From positions 31,405 to 95,404 of the forward strand of contig NZ_JAQZAN010000025.1 in the NCBI RefSeq assembly GCF_028737255.1: 64,000 bases of DNA. The letters are read 5' to 3'. This document shows positions 15,785-27,359 of this stretch, one piece after another. Source of the stretch: Actinomycetospora straminea. Lineage in GTDB: Bacteria > Actinomycetota > Actinomycetes > Mycobacteriales > Pseudonocardiaceae. Position numbers and translations under genes: made by a program. A model generated the notes under the pieces. The model saw only the letters and a program-made list of their open reading frames with translations. It was not told where the DNA came from and ran no database searches. How positions within the stretch are numbered: position 1 is the stretch's first letter; each line of letters opens with the position of its first letter.

Positions 15785-16450
15785 TCAGCCGTCCTCGCGC
15801 TGCGCGCGCAGGTAGGTCAGGACCGCGAGCACGCGACGGTGGTGGGCCGCCGTGTCGGCCTGCAGCCCGAGCTTGTCGAAGATGCTCGCGATGTGCTTCT
15901 CGACGGCCTTCGGCGTCACGAACAGCTGGCCGGCGATGCCGTTGTTCGAGCGGCCCTCGGCCATCAGCCGCAGCACGTCGACCTCGCGCTCCGACAGCGC
16001 CGCGATGAGGCCCTTCCGGTCGCCCTGCGGCTTCTCGACCAGCCGTTTCGCCAGCACCGGCTCGATGACGATCTCGCCGCTGTCGATCCGGGTCAGCGTG
16101 TCGGACAGGACGTCGACGCTGCCGACCTTCTCCTTGAGCCGGTAGCCGACGCGCTCGGTGCCGATGCCCAGGATGCGCATGAGGTAGTGCGACTCGGCGT
16201 AGTGCGAGAGGAAGAGCAGCCCCATGTCGGGGTGGAGCGCGCGGAGGCGCTCGGCGGCGGTGAGGCCGCCGTCGGGCTCGGGGGGCATCCGGATGTCGAG
16301 GATGGCGACGTCCACCGGCTCGGTGGCGAGCAGCCGGACGATGGCGTCGCCGTCGGCCACCGAGCCGACGATCTCGTGGCCCGCGGCCTCGAGCAGCATC
16401 TGCAGGCCCTCGCGGAAGAGGGCGCCGTCCTCGGCCAGGGCTACGCGCAC
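15785..16450 (-). CDS. NarL/LuxR-type response regulator
   Basis: 221 residues. Receiver domain 1-125: acidic pair in ALAEDGALF, phospho-acceptor Asp51 in VAILDIRMPP, Ser in FLSHY and Lys in RLKEKVG. LuxR-type HTH in the C-terminal 70 residues (LSEREVDVLRLMAEGRSNNG, then AVEKHIASIFDKLGL). This is a standard DNA-binding response regulator; the target promoters are unknown, but the divergent Hsp70 promoter 600 bases away is a natural candidate. The start GTG 16450 overlaps the upstream kinase stop by 10 bases, implying translational coupling. Confidence 0.93.
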   Translation of the reverse strand: MRVALAEDGALFREGLQMLLEAAGHEIVGSVADGDAIVRLLATEPVDVAILDIRMPPEPDGGLTAAERLRALHPDMGLLFLSHYAESHYLMRILGIGTERVGYRLKEKVGSVDVLSDTLTRIDSGEIVIEPVLAKRLVEKPQGDRKGLIAALSEREVDVLRLMAEGRSNNGIAGQLFVTPKAVEKHIASIFDKLGLQADTAAHHRRVLAVLTYLRAQREDG

Positions 16451-17022
16451 GGGATCCTCGCCGTCACCACGGAGCCCGCGGCCCCCACGTCGGTCCGCCC
16501 GCCGAGCGAGCGCGCGGTCTCCTGCAGGCGCCCGGTGGCGTCGGGCTCCACGCCGGTCACCGCGAGGACCAGCTCGTCGCCCTCGCGGCTGATGGCCACC
16601 TCGACCGCGGGCGCCCCGACGGGCAGCGCGGCGAGGCACTCGGCGAGCGCGAAGTACGTCGCCCCCTCGAGGGCCGTGCCGAAGCGCTCCTGGGAGTCGA
16701 CGATCGCGACCGGGGCGTCGGTGTGCTCGGCGACCTGGCGCAGCGCCGGCCCGAGGCCGGCCTCGTCGAGCAGGGGCGGGTAGAGCTTGCCGGCGAGGTT
16801 GCGCAGTTCCTCGAGGACGGCGTGCAGCTCGTCCTGGACCTCGCCGATGCCGTCGGCGAGCGCGGGGTCCTCGCAGCGGTGGCTCATGAGGCCCAGGCGC
16901 AGGGCGAGCGCCGAGAGCCGCAGCGCGGGCCCGTCGTGCAGCTCGCGCTCCAGCCGCATGCGCTGGTGCCAGGCGTCGTCGGGGCCGCCGGGGAGGACCG
17001 TGGGGAGCGGGTCCGGTGCCAT
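16441..17022 (-). CDS. Short HisKA_3 protein with degenerate ATP-binding domain
   Basis: 193 residues from ATG 17022 (GTG 17067 is an alternative adding 15 residues; neither has a clear Shine-Dalgarno). The DHp helix is canonical: RLERELHDGPALRLSALALR with His near 29. A HATPase-sized domain follows, but the N-box position reads YFALAECLAALPVGA without Asn and the G-box region (TGVEPDATGR) lacks the DxGxG motif. No membrane helix, so a soluble phosphotransfer protein is likely. First gene of the operon with the response regulator and two larger kinase-like proteins. Whether it binds ATP at all is doubtful. Confidence 0.8.
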   Translation of the reverse strand: MAPDPLPTVLPGGPDDAWHQRMRLERELHDGPALRLSALALRLGLMSHRCEDPALADGIGEVQDELHAVLEELRNLAGKLYPPLLDEAGLGPALRQVAEHTDAPVAIVDSQERFGTALEGATYFALAECLAALPVGAPAVEVAISREGDELVLAVTGVEPDATGRLQETARSLGGRTDVGAAGSVVTARIPCA

Positions 17023-17219
17023 GAGGACAGCGTGGCGCGTCGCGCACCGCGCGTGAGGGGTGCCCACCCGAGAGCGAGGTGGGGTTTACCCCCTTGCCCT
17101 GCCGCTCCCGCGACCGTCCGCGACCGGATCGGCCTCCTCGCTGATCCTTCGGCCCATCGTCCTCGGCTTTCTCGGCGACAGTCGTTACGATCCGTAGCAA
17201 CAGCGGGAGGAGGCACCCC

Positions 17220-19700
<2,481 letters not shown>

Positions 19701-19773
19701 GGCCGTCTCTCCGGCGACACGCCGATCGCGGTTTCTCGCGAGGTATCGGGCGGGCGCTAGAGAGGCCCATACG

Positions 19774-19796
19774 CTCCGAGGAACCGCTCCTCGGAG
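19774..19796 (+). promoter_or_regulatory. Hairpin that buries the Shine-Dalgarno of the AAA ATPase gene
   Basis: Perfect 9-bp arms CTCCGAGGA (19774-19782) and TCCTCGGAG (19788-19796) around ACCGC. The right arm contains GGAG, the ribosome binding site for ATG 19803. Folding would repress translation; possibly a thermometer-like or protein-controlled switch (inference). Confidence 0.6.
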
Positions 19797-19802
19797 GTGG
19801 GC

Positions 19803-20993
19803 ATGGACCCCGTCCGCAACCCGTACGCCCCCGGCGCGGGCCAGCGCCCGCCCGAGCTGGCCGGGCGCGACCGCGAGATCGACGCCTTCGACGTCGTCCT
19901 GGAACGGGTGGCGCGCGGGCGCCCGGAGCGCAGCCTCGTGCTGACCGGGCTGCGCGGGGTGGGCAAGACGGTGCTGCTCGGCGAGCTGCGGTCGATGGCG
20001 GTGCGGGCCGGGTGGGGCGCGGGCAAGCTCGAGGCCCGCCCGGACGCCGACCTGCGCCGGCCCCTGTCCGCGGCGCTGCACCGGGCCGTGCGTGACCTCG
20101 CGGTCCACCACCGCGCCCCCGACCGGGTCGAGGAGACCCTCGGCGTGCTCAAGGCGTTCGCGCTCAAGGCCACGCCGTCCGACGCCAAGATCAAGGACCG
20201 CTGGCAGCCGGGCATCGACGCGCCGGTGCGCCCCGGCCGCGCGGACTCCGGCGACATCGAGATCGACCTCGTCGAGCTGTTCGGGGTGTGCGCCGAGCTG
20301 GCCGCCGACGTCGGGGTCGGCATCGCGCTGCTCATCGACGAGATGCAGGACCTGCGCGTCGACGACGTGTCCGCGCTCTGCGCCGCCTGCCACGAGCTCT
20401 CGCAGTCCGGCGCGCCGCTCGTCGTCGTCGGCGCCGGGCTGCCGCACCTGCCCGCGGTGCTCTCGGCGTCGAAGTCCTACTCCGAGCGGCTCTTCCGCTA
20501 CGCGAACATCGGTCAGCTCGACCGCGCCGACGCCGACCTCGCCCTCACCGTGCCCGCCAAGCGCGAGGACGCCGAGCTCACGCCCGCCGCGCTCGACGCC
20601 CTCTACGAGGTCTCGGGCGGCTACCCCTACTTCGTGCAGGCCTACGGCAAGGCGGCCTGGGACGCGGCGGTGCAGAGCCCCATCGACGCCGACGACGTGC
20701 GCATGGCCGCGCCGGAGGCGGGCGCGGAGCTGGCGGTGGGCTTCTTCGGCTCCCGCTACGAGCGCGCGACGCCGGCCGAGCGGGAGTACCTGCAGGGCAT
20801 GGCGGAGCTCGCCGAGGGCCGCGACGAGCCGGTGACGACGGCCGCGCTGGCCAAGCACCTCGAGCGCAAGCCCTCGTCGCTCTCGCCGGCGCGCGACAGC
20901 CTGCTGCGCAAGGGCCTGGTGTTCTCCGCCGAGCGCGGCTGGATCGCGTTCACCGTCCCGCACTTCGGGCGCTTCCTGCTGGGCCGTGACTGA
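19803..20993 (+). CDS. AAA/ORC-type ATPase with winged-helix tail
   Basis: 396 residues. Walker A GLRGVGKT (about 49-56), Walker B ALLIDEMQDL (about 175-184), sensor region VVVGAGLPHLP, and a C-terminal winged-helix (TAALAKHLERKPSSLSPARD, then L-V-F-S-A-E-R-G-W-I-A-F-T-V-P-H-F-G-R-F-L). These proteins resemble archaeal/STAND ATPases (DUF-AAA_16) and may act on DNA or regulate a partner. ATG 19803 is preferred over GTG 19797 because of GGAGG spacing. Lies 102 bases after the Hsp70 gene; likely co-transcribed, with its own translation control hairpin. Confidence 0.85.
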   Translation: MDPVRNPYAPGAGQRPPELAGRDREIDAFDVVLERVARGRPERSLVLTGLRGVGKTVLLGELRSMAVRAGWGAGKLEARPDADLRRPLSAALHRAVRDLAVHHRAPDRVEETLGVLKAFALKATPSDAKIKDRWQPGIDAPVRPGRADSGDIEIDLVELFGVCAELAADVGVGIALLIDEMQDLRVDDVSALCAACHELSQSGAPLVVVGAGLPHLPAVLSASKSYSERLFRYANIGQLDRADADLALTVPAKREDAELTPAALDALYEVSGGYPYFVQAYGKAAWDAAVQSPIDADDVRMAAPEAGAELAVGFFGSRYERATPAEREYLQGMAELAEGRDEPVTTAALAKHLERKPSSLSPARDSLLRKGLVFSAERGWIAFTVPHFGRFLLGRD

Positions 20994-21070
20994 ACCGCTC
21001 CTACTCCGGACGAGTGAACTGTGCGGGGTGCGGTAACACCGTCCGCGGGGCGTCCGACATCCCCGGCGAG

Positions 21071-21113
21071 CCCCGTGGCGCTGCCGGACCCCCGACCTGG
21101 CAGGGCCACGGGG
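21071..21113 (+). terminator. Terminator hairpin after the AAA ATPase gene
   Basis: CCCCGTGGC, G, CTGCC pairs with GGCAG, G, GCCACGGGG (9 bp plus 5 bp with one mismatch) at 21071-21113, 80 bases after the stop. Separates the ATPase from the GroES-like operon. Confidence 0.65.
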
Positions 21114-21232
21114 CCTTCCACGTTCCGGGCCCTGTCCGGCCCCTGGTCCGGCCCCTGAGCTGTTCGTCAGCTCCGGTGAGGGCATCCGGCCCTGCGCCCC
21201 GGCCCGTCCGGGCCTCCCCGTACGATCCCGGC

Positions 21233-21568
21233 GTGTCGGATCCCAGGCTGGAGATCCAGATGCTCCACGACCGCGTGATGGTCGCCCCCGTCCAGGGCGA
21301 GGGTGAGCGGCGCAGCAGTGGGGGCATCGTGATCCCGGCGACCGCCCAGCCCGCCAAGCGTCTGGTCTGGGGCGAGGTCTACGGCACGGGTCAGCACGTC
21401 CGCAGCGTCGCGGTGGGCGACCGGGTGCTCTACGGCCAGGACGACCACTTCGAGGTCGACGTGTCCGGGCGCTCCTTCGTCGTGCTCCGCGAGCGCGACC
21501 TGCACGCGGTCGCGAGCGCGACCACCGAGTCGACGAGAAGTTCGAGCGGGACGGGGCTGTACCTGTGA
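21233..21568 (+). CDS. GroES-like co-chaperonin-fold protein
   Basis: 111 residues. The GroES beta-barrel pattern is clear: MLHDRVMVAP, the mobile-loop equivalent ERRSSGGIVIPATAQPAKRL, G-E-V-Y-G-T-G, V-A-V-G-D-R-V-L-Y-G and the closing V-L-R-E-R-D-L-H-A-V. It is a little longer than GroES at its C-terminus and lacks a GroEL gene beside it, so it is probably a divergent paralogue. TACGAT at 21221-21226 lies 6 bases before GTG 21233 and there is no Shine-Dalgarno, suggesting a leaderless mRNA. First gene of a coupled operon with the VanW and DUF1206 genes (GTGA overlaps). Confidence 0.85.
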   Translation: MSDPRLEIQMLHDRVMVAPVQGEGERRSSGGIVIPATAQPAKRLVWGEVYGTGQHVRSVAVGDRVLYGQDDHFEVDVSGRSFVVLRERDLHAVASATTESTRSSSGTGLYL

Positions 21569-23550
21569 GCTCATCCGGCGGGCGCACGCCCGAGGAGACC
21601 ACCGTCGACACCGACGGGGCGGTCCGGGACGACGAGCCGTCGGGCGCGCTCGACGAGCCCACCCGCGCGATGGCGGAGGACCCGGCAGCGCCCGCCGAGC
21701 CGGCCGCGACGACCGACCCCGAGCGCACCGCGTGGATCCCGGTGACCGACGAGGCGTCGGGCGGGAACGGGACGCCCCCCGGTCACGGGGCGCACGAGTC
21801 GTCCGACGGCGGGCGCCGCCGCCCCCTGCTCATCGGCGCGGCCCTGGTCGGCCTGCTCGCCGTGCTCTACGTCGGCGACCTGCTCTTCTCCTCCACCGAC
21901 GTGCCGCGCGGGGTGGCCGTCGCCGGGGTCGAGATCGGCGGCATGAGCAAGCCCGAGGCCGAGGAGGCCCTGCGCACCCAGCTCGCCGGGCGCGCCGCCG
22001 AGCCGGTGGCCCTCCAGGCCGGCCCGAGCAGCGCCACCCTCGACCCGCGCGCCGCGGGCCTCGAGCTCGACGTCGAGGGCACCATCGCCCGCGCCGGGGA
22101 GCAGCCCTTCAACCCGTGGACGCGCCTGACCTCGCTGTTCGGCACCCGCGACGTCGCGCCGGTCTCGCGGGTCAACGGCTTCGCGCTCGGGCAGGCGCTC
22201 GACGCCGTCCGCCCGCAGCTCGACCGCCCCGTCGCCGAGGGCACGATCCGCTACGAGGGCCTCGAGCCGGTCGCCGTCCCGTCGGTGCCGGGCTCCGTCG
22301 TCGACGGGGCCACGGCGGGCCAGGCCGTCATCGACCACTGGCTCGACCCGGCGCCGGTGGCGCTGCCGGTCACCGAGACGCCGGTGACGGTGACGCCCGA
22401 GGGCATCCAGCGCGCCATCGACGGCTTCGCCCGCCCGGCCGTGGCCGGGCCGCTGACGGTCGTCGGCGACGCGAAGAACGCCACGGTCACCACCCGCGCG
22501 ATCACCTCGTTCGTCCGCTTCACCCCGGACGGCCAGGGCGGGCTCACGCCCGGCATCGACCAGCCGGCGGCCATCGCGGCCGTCGAGCCGCAGCTCTCGA
22601 CCACCGAGGCCGAGCCCAAGGACGCGACGCTCGCGTTCACCGGCACCACCGCCGAGGTCGTGCCCGCGGTCGTCGGCCGCGAGATCGACTGGCCGCGCAC
22701 GTTCAGCGGCGTCGTCGAGGCGCTCGGACGTCCCGACGGCGAGGCACCGCCGGTGTTCACCCCGCCGCTCACGCCCCCGGGCGCCGAGCCGGTCGCCCCG
22801 CCGCCCCCGACCGGGCGCGCGATCAACGCCGTCTACACGACCACCCCGCCGCGGGTGACCACCGAGTCGCTGCAGGCCCTCGGCCCCGCCGAGATCATCG
22901 GCGAGTTCACCACCCGCGGCTTCAAGCCCGACTCGGGCCAGAACATCCGCCGCGTCGCCGAGATCGTCAACGGTCAGGTCATCGCGCCGAACTCGGTGTT
23001 CAGCCTCAACGAGGCCTCGAGCCCCCGCAACGAGGCCAACGGCTTCGTGCCCGCCGGGATCATCGACGACGGGGCCCCGGGCCGCGGCGTCGGCGGCGGC
23101 GTCTCCCAGTTCGCCACGACGCTCTACAACGCGGGCTACTTCGCCGGCCTCGACGACGTGGCGCACCAGGAGCACAGCTACTACATCAGCCGCTACCCGG
23201 CAGGACGCGAGGCGACGGTCTTCGAGGGCTCGATCGACCTCAAGCTCGGCAACGACGGGCCCACCCCGGTCTACATCCGCACGCAGTGGACCCCGTCGTC
23301 GATCACGGTGCAGCTCTACGGCATCAAGCGCTTCGACGTGACCTCGGAGCCCGGGCCGCGCAGCAACCCGATCCCGCCGGGCACGCGCGATCTCGGCGGC
23401 AACCCGGAGTGCACCGCCTCGCAGGGCTCCGAGGGCTTCACGATCACCGACACCCGGGTCCTGCGTGACGTGCGTACCGGCGAGGTCCGCCGGGAACCAC
23501 GCACCGTGCGCTACGAACCCCAGCCCACCGTCACCTGCAACGGCCAGTGA
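21565..23550 (+). CDS. VanW family membrane protein
   Basis: 661 residues. Acidic, disordered cytoplasmic N-terminus (1-85), one membrane helix (about 87-108), a peptidoglycan-binding-like repeat region (110-400) and a C-terminal VanW domain (about 420-640): SGQNIRRVAEIVNGQVIAPN, F-S-L-N-E, then GRGVGGGVSQFATTLYNAG. VanW domains are found in cell-wall-linked proteins, named from vancomycin resistance clusters; the reaction is unknown. Start GTG 21565 overlaps the GroES-like stop. The context suggests an envelope role next to the stress-signalling cluster. Confidence 0.88.
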   Translation: MSSSGGRTPEETTVDTDGAVRDDEPSGALDEPTRAMAEDPAAPAEPAATTDPERTAWIPVTDEASGGNGTPPGHGAHESSDGGRRRPLLIGAALVGLLAVLYVGDLLFSSTDVPRGVAVAGVEIGGMSKPEAEEALRTQLAGRAAEPVALQAGPSSATLDPRAAGLELDVEGTIARAGEQPFNPWTRLTSLFGTRDVAPVSRVNGFALGQALDAVRPQLDRPVAEGTIRYEGLEPVAVPSVPGSVVDGATAGQAVIDHWLDPAPVALPVTETPVTVTPEGIQRAIDGFARPAVAGPLTVVGDAKNATVTTRAITSFVRFTPDGQGGLTPGIDQPAAIAAVEPQLSTTEAEPKDATLAFTGTTAEVVPAVVGREIDWPRTFSGVVEALGRPDGEAPPVFTPPLTPPGAEPVAPPPPTGRAINAVYTTTPPRVTTESLQALGPAEIIGEFTTRGFKPDSGQNIRRVAEIVNGQVIAPNSVFSLNEASSPRNEANGFVPAGIIDDGAPGRGVGGGVSQFATTLYNAGYFAGLDDVAHQEHSYYISRYPAGREATVFEGSIDLKLGNDGPTPVYIRTQWTPSSITVQLYGIKRFDVTSEPGPRSNPIPPGTRDLGGNPECTASQGSEGFTITDTRVLRDVRTGEVRREPRTVRYEPQPTVTCNGQ

Positions 23551-24428
23551 CCGCGGCCGCCGGCTCTCCCGACTCGACCGACTCCCACGGCTCCGGCGGC
23601 ACCGCCGGTCGGGTCCGTGACTCCGTGCAGGGCGACGGTGAGGGCGAGGCCCCGCACCGCGCCGTCGAGCTGCTCGGACGCGTGGGCCTCGCCGGCTACG
23701 GCCTGGTCCACCTGCTCATCGGCGTGATCGCCGTCCAGATCGCGGTACGCGGCGGCGGGCAGGCCGACCAGCAGGGCGCCGTGGCCGCCCTCGCCGCCGA
23801 GCCCTTCGGCTTCGTCGTGCTCATCGTCATCGTCGTCGGCCTCGTCGCCTTCGGGATCTGGCAGGGCCTCGCCGCCGCCACCGGGTTCCGCTGGGCCACC
23901 GGGTGGGCCCGCACCCAGCGCCGCATCGCGGCCGGCGCGACCGCGGTCGGCGTCCTGTTCGTCGCCCTCGTCGCCGTCCAGCTCCTGGTCACGGGGTCCT
24001 CGGGGTCGAGCAGCGGCGGGTCGCAGCAGACGACGGCCGGGCTGCTCGCGCTGCCCGGCGGCCGGTTCATCGTCTTCGGCGTCGCGCTGGTGGTGCTCGT
24101 GATCGCCGGGGCGACGGCGTGGACGGGGATCCGCGGCTCGTTCGCCGAGGACCTCGCCTGGTCGCGGTTGCCGAGCGCCCTGCAGAAGCCCGTGTACTGG
24201 CTCGGCATCGCCGGGCACGTGCTGCGCGCGATCGCGTTCGCGGTGATGGCGGTGCTGTTCGGTGTCGCCGCGGTGCGCGCCGACCCGGGACAGGCCGGCG
24301 GGCTCGACGCGGCGCTCAAGACCCTGGCGGCCCAGCCCTTCGGTCCCTGGCTGCTGATCCTCGTCGCGCTCGGCTTCGTGTCGTACGGGGTGTACTGCGG
24401 CGCCGACGCCTGGGCCCGCCGCATCTGA
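23547..24428 (+). CDS. DUF1206 membrane protein
   Basis: 293 residues with three DUF1206 repeats, each two membrane helices: R-V-G-L-A-G-Y-G-L-V-H-L-L-I-G, then R-R-I-A-A-G... and GIAGHVLRAIAFAVMAVLFG. Each repeat ends in A-x-Q-P-F-G-x-x-[LV]-L followed by a G-[FL]-[VI]-x-[YF]-G-x-[YW] helix. Function unknown. Start GTG overlaps the VanW stop; convergent with the DUF72 gene 3 bases away. Confidence 0.88.
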   Translation: MTAAAGSPDSTDSHGSGGTAGRVRDSVQGDGEGEAPHRAVELLGRVGLAGYGLVHLLIGVIAVQIAVRGGGQADQQGAVAALAAEPFGFVVLIVIVVGLVAFGIWQGLAAATGFRWATGWARTQRRIAAGATAVGVLFVALVAVQLLVTGSSGSSSGGSQQTTAGLLALPGGRFIVFGVALVVLVIAGATAWTGIRGSFAEDLAWSRLPSALQKPVYWLGIAGHVLRAIAFAVMAVLFGVAAVRADPGQAGGLDAALKTLAAQPFGPWLLILVALGFVSYGVYCGADAWARRI

Positions 24429-24431
24429 GGG

Positions 24432-25298
24432 TCAGGCGCAGCGCTCCCGCAGCGCCATCGCGTCGAACGGTGCGTGCACCTTGACGTCGTTGTCGAAGTA
24501 GACGACGACGTCGCGGCCCGCCGGTGCCTGCGGCGGCGGGTCGTCGGGGGCGACGGTGTCCTCGGTCGGCGTCGCCGCGTCGGCCGCCCAGGCCCGGATG
24601 CGCGCCGCCCACGCGTCGAGCGCCGCCGCGGAGTAGCCGCTGGCGTAGAGCTCGGTGTCGCCGTGCAGGCGGACGTAGACGAGGTCCGCGGTGACGTCGT
24701 CGAGGCGCGGGAACGTGCCGGCGGTGTCGGCGACGACGAGCGCGACCCCGTGCCGGCGCAGCTGGGCGACGAACGCGGGGTCGCGGAAGCTCGGGTGGCG
24801 CACCTCCATCGCGTGCCGCAGCGGGCGGTCGGCGTCGGTCTCGGTGCACGGCTCCGGGACCTTGTCGGTGTGGCCCGCCGCCAGCGCGGCCGCCTCGGTG
24901 GTGGTGTGCGGCAGCAGGCGCAGGAAGTCCTCGACGCGCTCGGCGTCGTAGCCGAGGTTCGGCGGCAGCTGCCACAGGACGGGCCCGAGCTTCGCGCCGA
25001 GCGCGAGCGGGCCGGAGGCGAAGAAGTTGGCCAGCCCCTCCTCGACGCCGCGCAGCTTCTTCAGGTGCGTGACGAAGCGCCCGCCCTTGACCGCGAACAC
25101 GAAGTCGTCGGGCGTGCGCTCCGCCCACGTGCGGTAGCTCGAGGCGCGCTGGAGGCTGTAGAACGAGCCGTTGATCTCGACGCTGTCGAGGCGCTCGGCG
25201 AGGTAGGTCAGCTCACGACGCTGGACCAGGCCCTCCGGGTAGAACACCCGCCGCCAGGGCGGGTAGATCCATCCGGAGGTCCCGATCCGCACGCTCAT
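24432..25298 (-). CDS. DUF72 (YecE) family protein
   Basis: 288 residues. A TIM-barrel-like DUF72 protein: VRIGTSGWIYPPWRRVFYPE, E-I-N-G-S-F-Y-S-L, F-V-F-A-V-K-G, V-L-W-Q-L-P-P-N, and a final DVVVYFDNDVKVHAPFDA strand. The barrel resembles metal-dependent sugar phosphate isomerases or endonuclease IV-like folds, but no activity is established. The ATG at 25298 fits the family start, yet there is no Shine-Dalgarno: a 17-bp palindrome abuts the start codon. Confidence 0.87.
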   Translation of the reverse strand: MSVRIGTSGWIYPPWRRVFYPEGLVQRRELTYLAERLDSVEINGSFYSLQRASSYRTWAERTPDDFVFAVKGGRFVTHLKKLRGVEEGLANFFASGPLALGAKLGPVLWQLPPNLGYDAERVEDFLRLLPHTTTEAAALAAGHTDKVPEPCTETDADRPLRHAMEVRHPSFRDPAFVAQLRRHGVALVVADTAGTFPRLDDVTADLVYVRLHGDTELYASGYSAAALDAWAARIRAWAADAATPTEDTVAPDDPPPQAPAGRDVVVYFDNDVKVHAPFDAMALRERCA

Positions 25299-25338
25299 GT
25301 GAGCGGAATTCCCGGTCCCGGCCGGGAATTCCGCTCAC
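25299..25338. terminator. 17-bp perfect palindrome between fadE5 and the DUF72 gene
   Basis: Arms GTGAGCGGAATTCCCGG (25299-25315) and CCGGGAATTCCGCTCAC (25322-25338) around 6 bases. It lies 8 bases after the fadE5 stop and directly before the DUF72 ATG on the same strand, so it may end fadE5 transcription and also affect DUF72 translation. Confidence 0.7.
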
Positions 25339-25345
25339 GTGCGGA

Positions 25346-27205
25346 TCAGAATGCCGCGACGTCCAGCTCCATGATCGAGTTGTCGGCGCCCTCGACGATC
25401 GTGCGGCGGCTGGAGAGCTCGGGCAGCACCGAGCGGGCGAAGAAGCGCGCCACCGCGATCTTGCCCTCGTAGAAGGCCTGGTCGCGGCCCGTGACGCCGG
25501 CGTCGAGCGCCGCGCCCGCGACCTCGGCGCCGCGCAGCAGCAGCCACCCGACGAGCAGGTCGCCCATGCTCATGAGGAACCGGACCGCGTGCTGCCCGAC
25601 CTTGTAGAGGTTGGTGACGTCCTCCTGCGACGAGGTCAGGAACCCGACCATCGTCCCCAGCATCGCCTGGACGTCGCCGAGCGCCGTCGCGAGCAGCGCG
25701 CGCTCCTCCTTGAGCCGCCCGTTGCCGCCCTCGGCGTCGAGGAACGCCTGGACCTGGCCGGCGACGTGCATGAGCGCCTGGCCGTTGTCCCGGACGATCT
25801 TGCGGAAGAAGAAGTCCTGCGCCTGGATCGCCGTGGTGCCCTCGTACAGCGAGTCGATCTTGGCGTCGCGGATGTACTGCTCGATGGGGTAGTCCTGCAG
25901 GTACCCCGAGCCGCCGAGGGTCTGCAGCGACCCGATGAGCTGCTCGGTGGCCCGCTCCGACCCGACGCCCTTGACGATCGGCAGCAGCAGGTCGTTGACC
26001 TTCTCCGCCAGCGCGATCTCCTCGGCGCTGACCGCGCCACGGTCGGCCTCCGGTGCCTCGCCGAACCGCACGACGTCCTGGTAGGTCGACGTGAACGTGT
26101 ACACCGAGCGCATGCCCTCGGCGTACGCCTTCTGCAGCATGAGGCTGCGGCGCACGTCGGGGTGGTGGGTGATGGGCACGCGCGGAGCGGTCTTGTCGGT
26201 CTGCTTGGTGAGGTCGGCGCCCTGGATGCGCTCCTTGGCGTAGGCCAGCGCGTTGAGGTAGCCGGTGGACAGCGTCCCGATGGCCTTCGTGCCGACCATC
26301 ATCCGGGCGTACTCGATGACCTGGAACATCTGCGCGATGCCGTCGTGGACGTCGCCGAGCAGCCAGCCGGTCGCCGGGGTGCCGTGACCGCCGAAGGTCA
26401 CCTCGCAGGTGGCCGAGGCGTTGAGGCCCATCTTGTGCTCGACGTTGGTGACGAAGGCGCCGTTGCGCTCGCCCGGCTCACCGGTCGTGTCGTCGAAGTG
26501 GAACTTGGGCACGAGGAAGAGCGACAGGCCCTTGGTGCCGGCCCGCGCGCCCTCGGGGCGGGCGAGCACCAGGTGCATGATGTTCTCGTGGAGGTCGTCG
26601 GAGTCCGCTGACGTGATGAAGCGCTTCACGCCCTCGATCGACCAGGTGCCGTCGCCGTTGTCGCGGGCCTTGGTGCGGCCGGCGCCGACGTCGGAGCCCG
26701 CGTCCGGCTCGGTGAGCACCATCGTGGCGCCCCAGCCGCGGTCGACCATCAGCTGCGCCCAGCGCTGCTGCTGCGCGGTGCCGTTGCGGTAGACCACCGA
26801 GGCGAAGTTGGGGCCCGCCATGTACATGAACACCGGGGCGTTGGCGCCGAGGATCATCTCGCCGGCCGCCCACTGCACCGACGGCGGGACGCCCATGCCC
26901 CCGATGGCGTTGTCGGCCGAGAGCCGCCACCACTCGCCGTCCCACATCGCGCGGTAGGACTTCTTGATGCCCTCGTCGAGGTGGGCGGTGTGGGTCTCGG
27001 GGTCGAACCGCACGGGGTTCCGGTCGCCGGACACGTACGAGTCCGCCAGCGGTCCCTCGGCCATCGACGCGACCTCGCCCAGCAGGGCGCGGGCGGTCTC
27101 CTCGTCGGCCTCGGCGAACGGCCCGGACCCGAACCGGTCCTGCACGCGGAAGACCTCGAAGAGGTTGAACTCGATGTCGCGGACGTTCGCCCGGTAGTGG
27201 CCCAT
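25346..27205 (-). CDS. fadE5: Acyl-CoA dehydrogenase FadE5
   Basis: 619 residues, full length, with the extended C-terminal region typical of mycobacterial FadE5 (about 611). Signature parts: the [18 protein letters not shown] start, [20 protein letters not shown] flavin loop, [39 protein letters not shown] and the catalytic-Glu motif in [20 protein letters not shown]. FadE5 is a broad-chain acyl-CoA dehydrogenase of beta-oxidation. Ends MELDVAAF, like FadE5. The palindrome TACCGACCGGTA 45 bases upstream is a candidate TetR operator. Confidence 0.93.
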   Translation of the reverse strand: MGHYRANVRDIEFNLFEVFRVQDRFGSGPFAEADEETARALLGEVASMAEGPLADSYVSGDRNPVRFDPETHTAHLDEGIKKSYRAMWDGEWWRLSADNAIGGMGVPPSVQWAAGEMILGANAPVFMYMAGPNFASVVYRNGTAQQQRWAQLMVDRGWGATMVLTEPDAGSDVGAGRTKARDNGDGTWSIEGVKRFITSADSDDLHENIMHLVLARPEGARAGTKGLSLFLVPKFHFDDTTGEPGERNGAFVTNVEHKMGLNASATCEVTFGGHGTPATGWLLGDVHDGIAQMFQVIEYARMMVGTKAIGTLSTGYLNALAYAKERIQGADLTKQTDKTAPRVPITHHPDVRRSLMLQKAYAEGMRSVYTFTSTYQDVVRFGEAPEADRGAVSAEEIALAEKVNDLLLPIVKGVGSERATEQLIGSLQTLGGSGYLQDYPIEQYIRDAKIDSLYEGTTAIQAQDFFFRKIVRDNGQALMHVAGQVQAFLDAEGGNGRLKEERALLATALGDVQAMLGTMVGFLTSSQEDVTNLYKVGQHAVRFLMSMGDLLVGWLLLRGAEVAGAALDAGVTGRDQAFYEGKIAVARFFARSVLPELSSRRTIVEGADNSIMELDVAAF

Positions 27206-27249
27206 CCCGCCTCGCTCCTGTCACCACGTGGTGTGCGGTCGACGTCCTC

Positions 27250-27261
27250 TACCGACCGGTA
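27250..27261. promoter_or_regulatory. Palindrome TACCGACCGGTA upstream of fadE5
   Basis: Arms TACCG and CGGTA around AC, 45 bases before the fadE5 start and 99 before the FUSC start. The 12-mer CTACCGACCGGT (27249-27260) recurs inverted at 35437-35448, also in an intergenic region. Confidence 0.5.
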
Positions 27262-27359
27262 ACCGCAGCTTATTACTCGGGGGTAACCCTGTCGAGGTCG
27301 GTTTCCGCCGTTCCCCCGTGCCAGACTCGCCCGCGACGGTCCGCGGCGACGGAGGAGCG

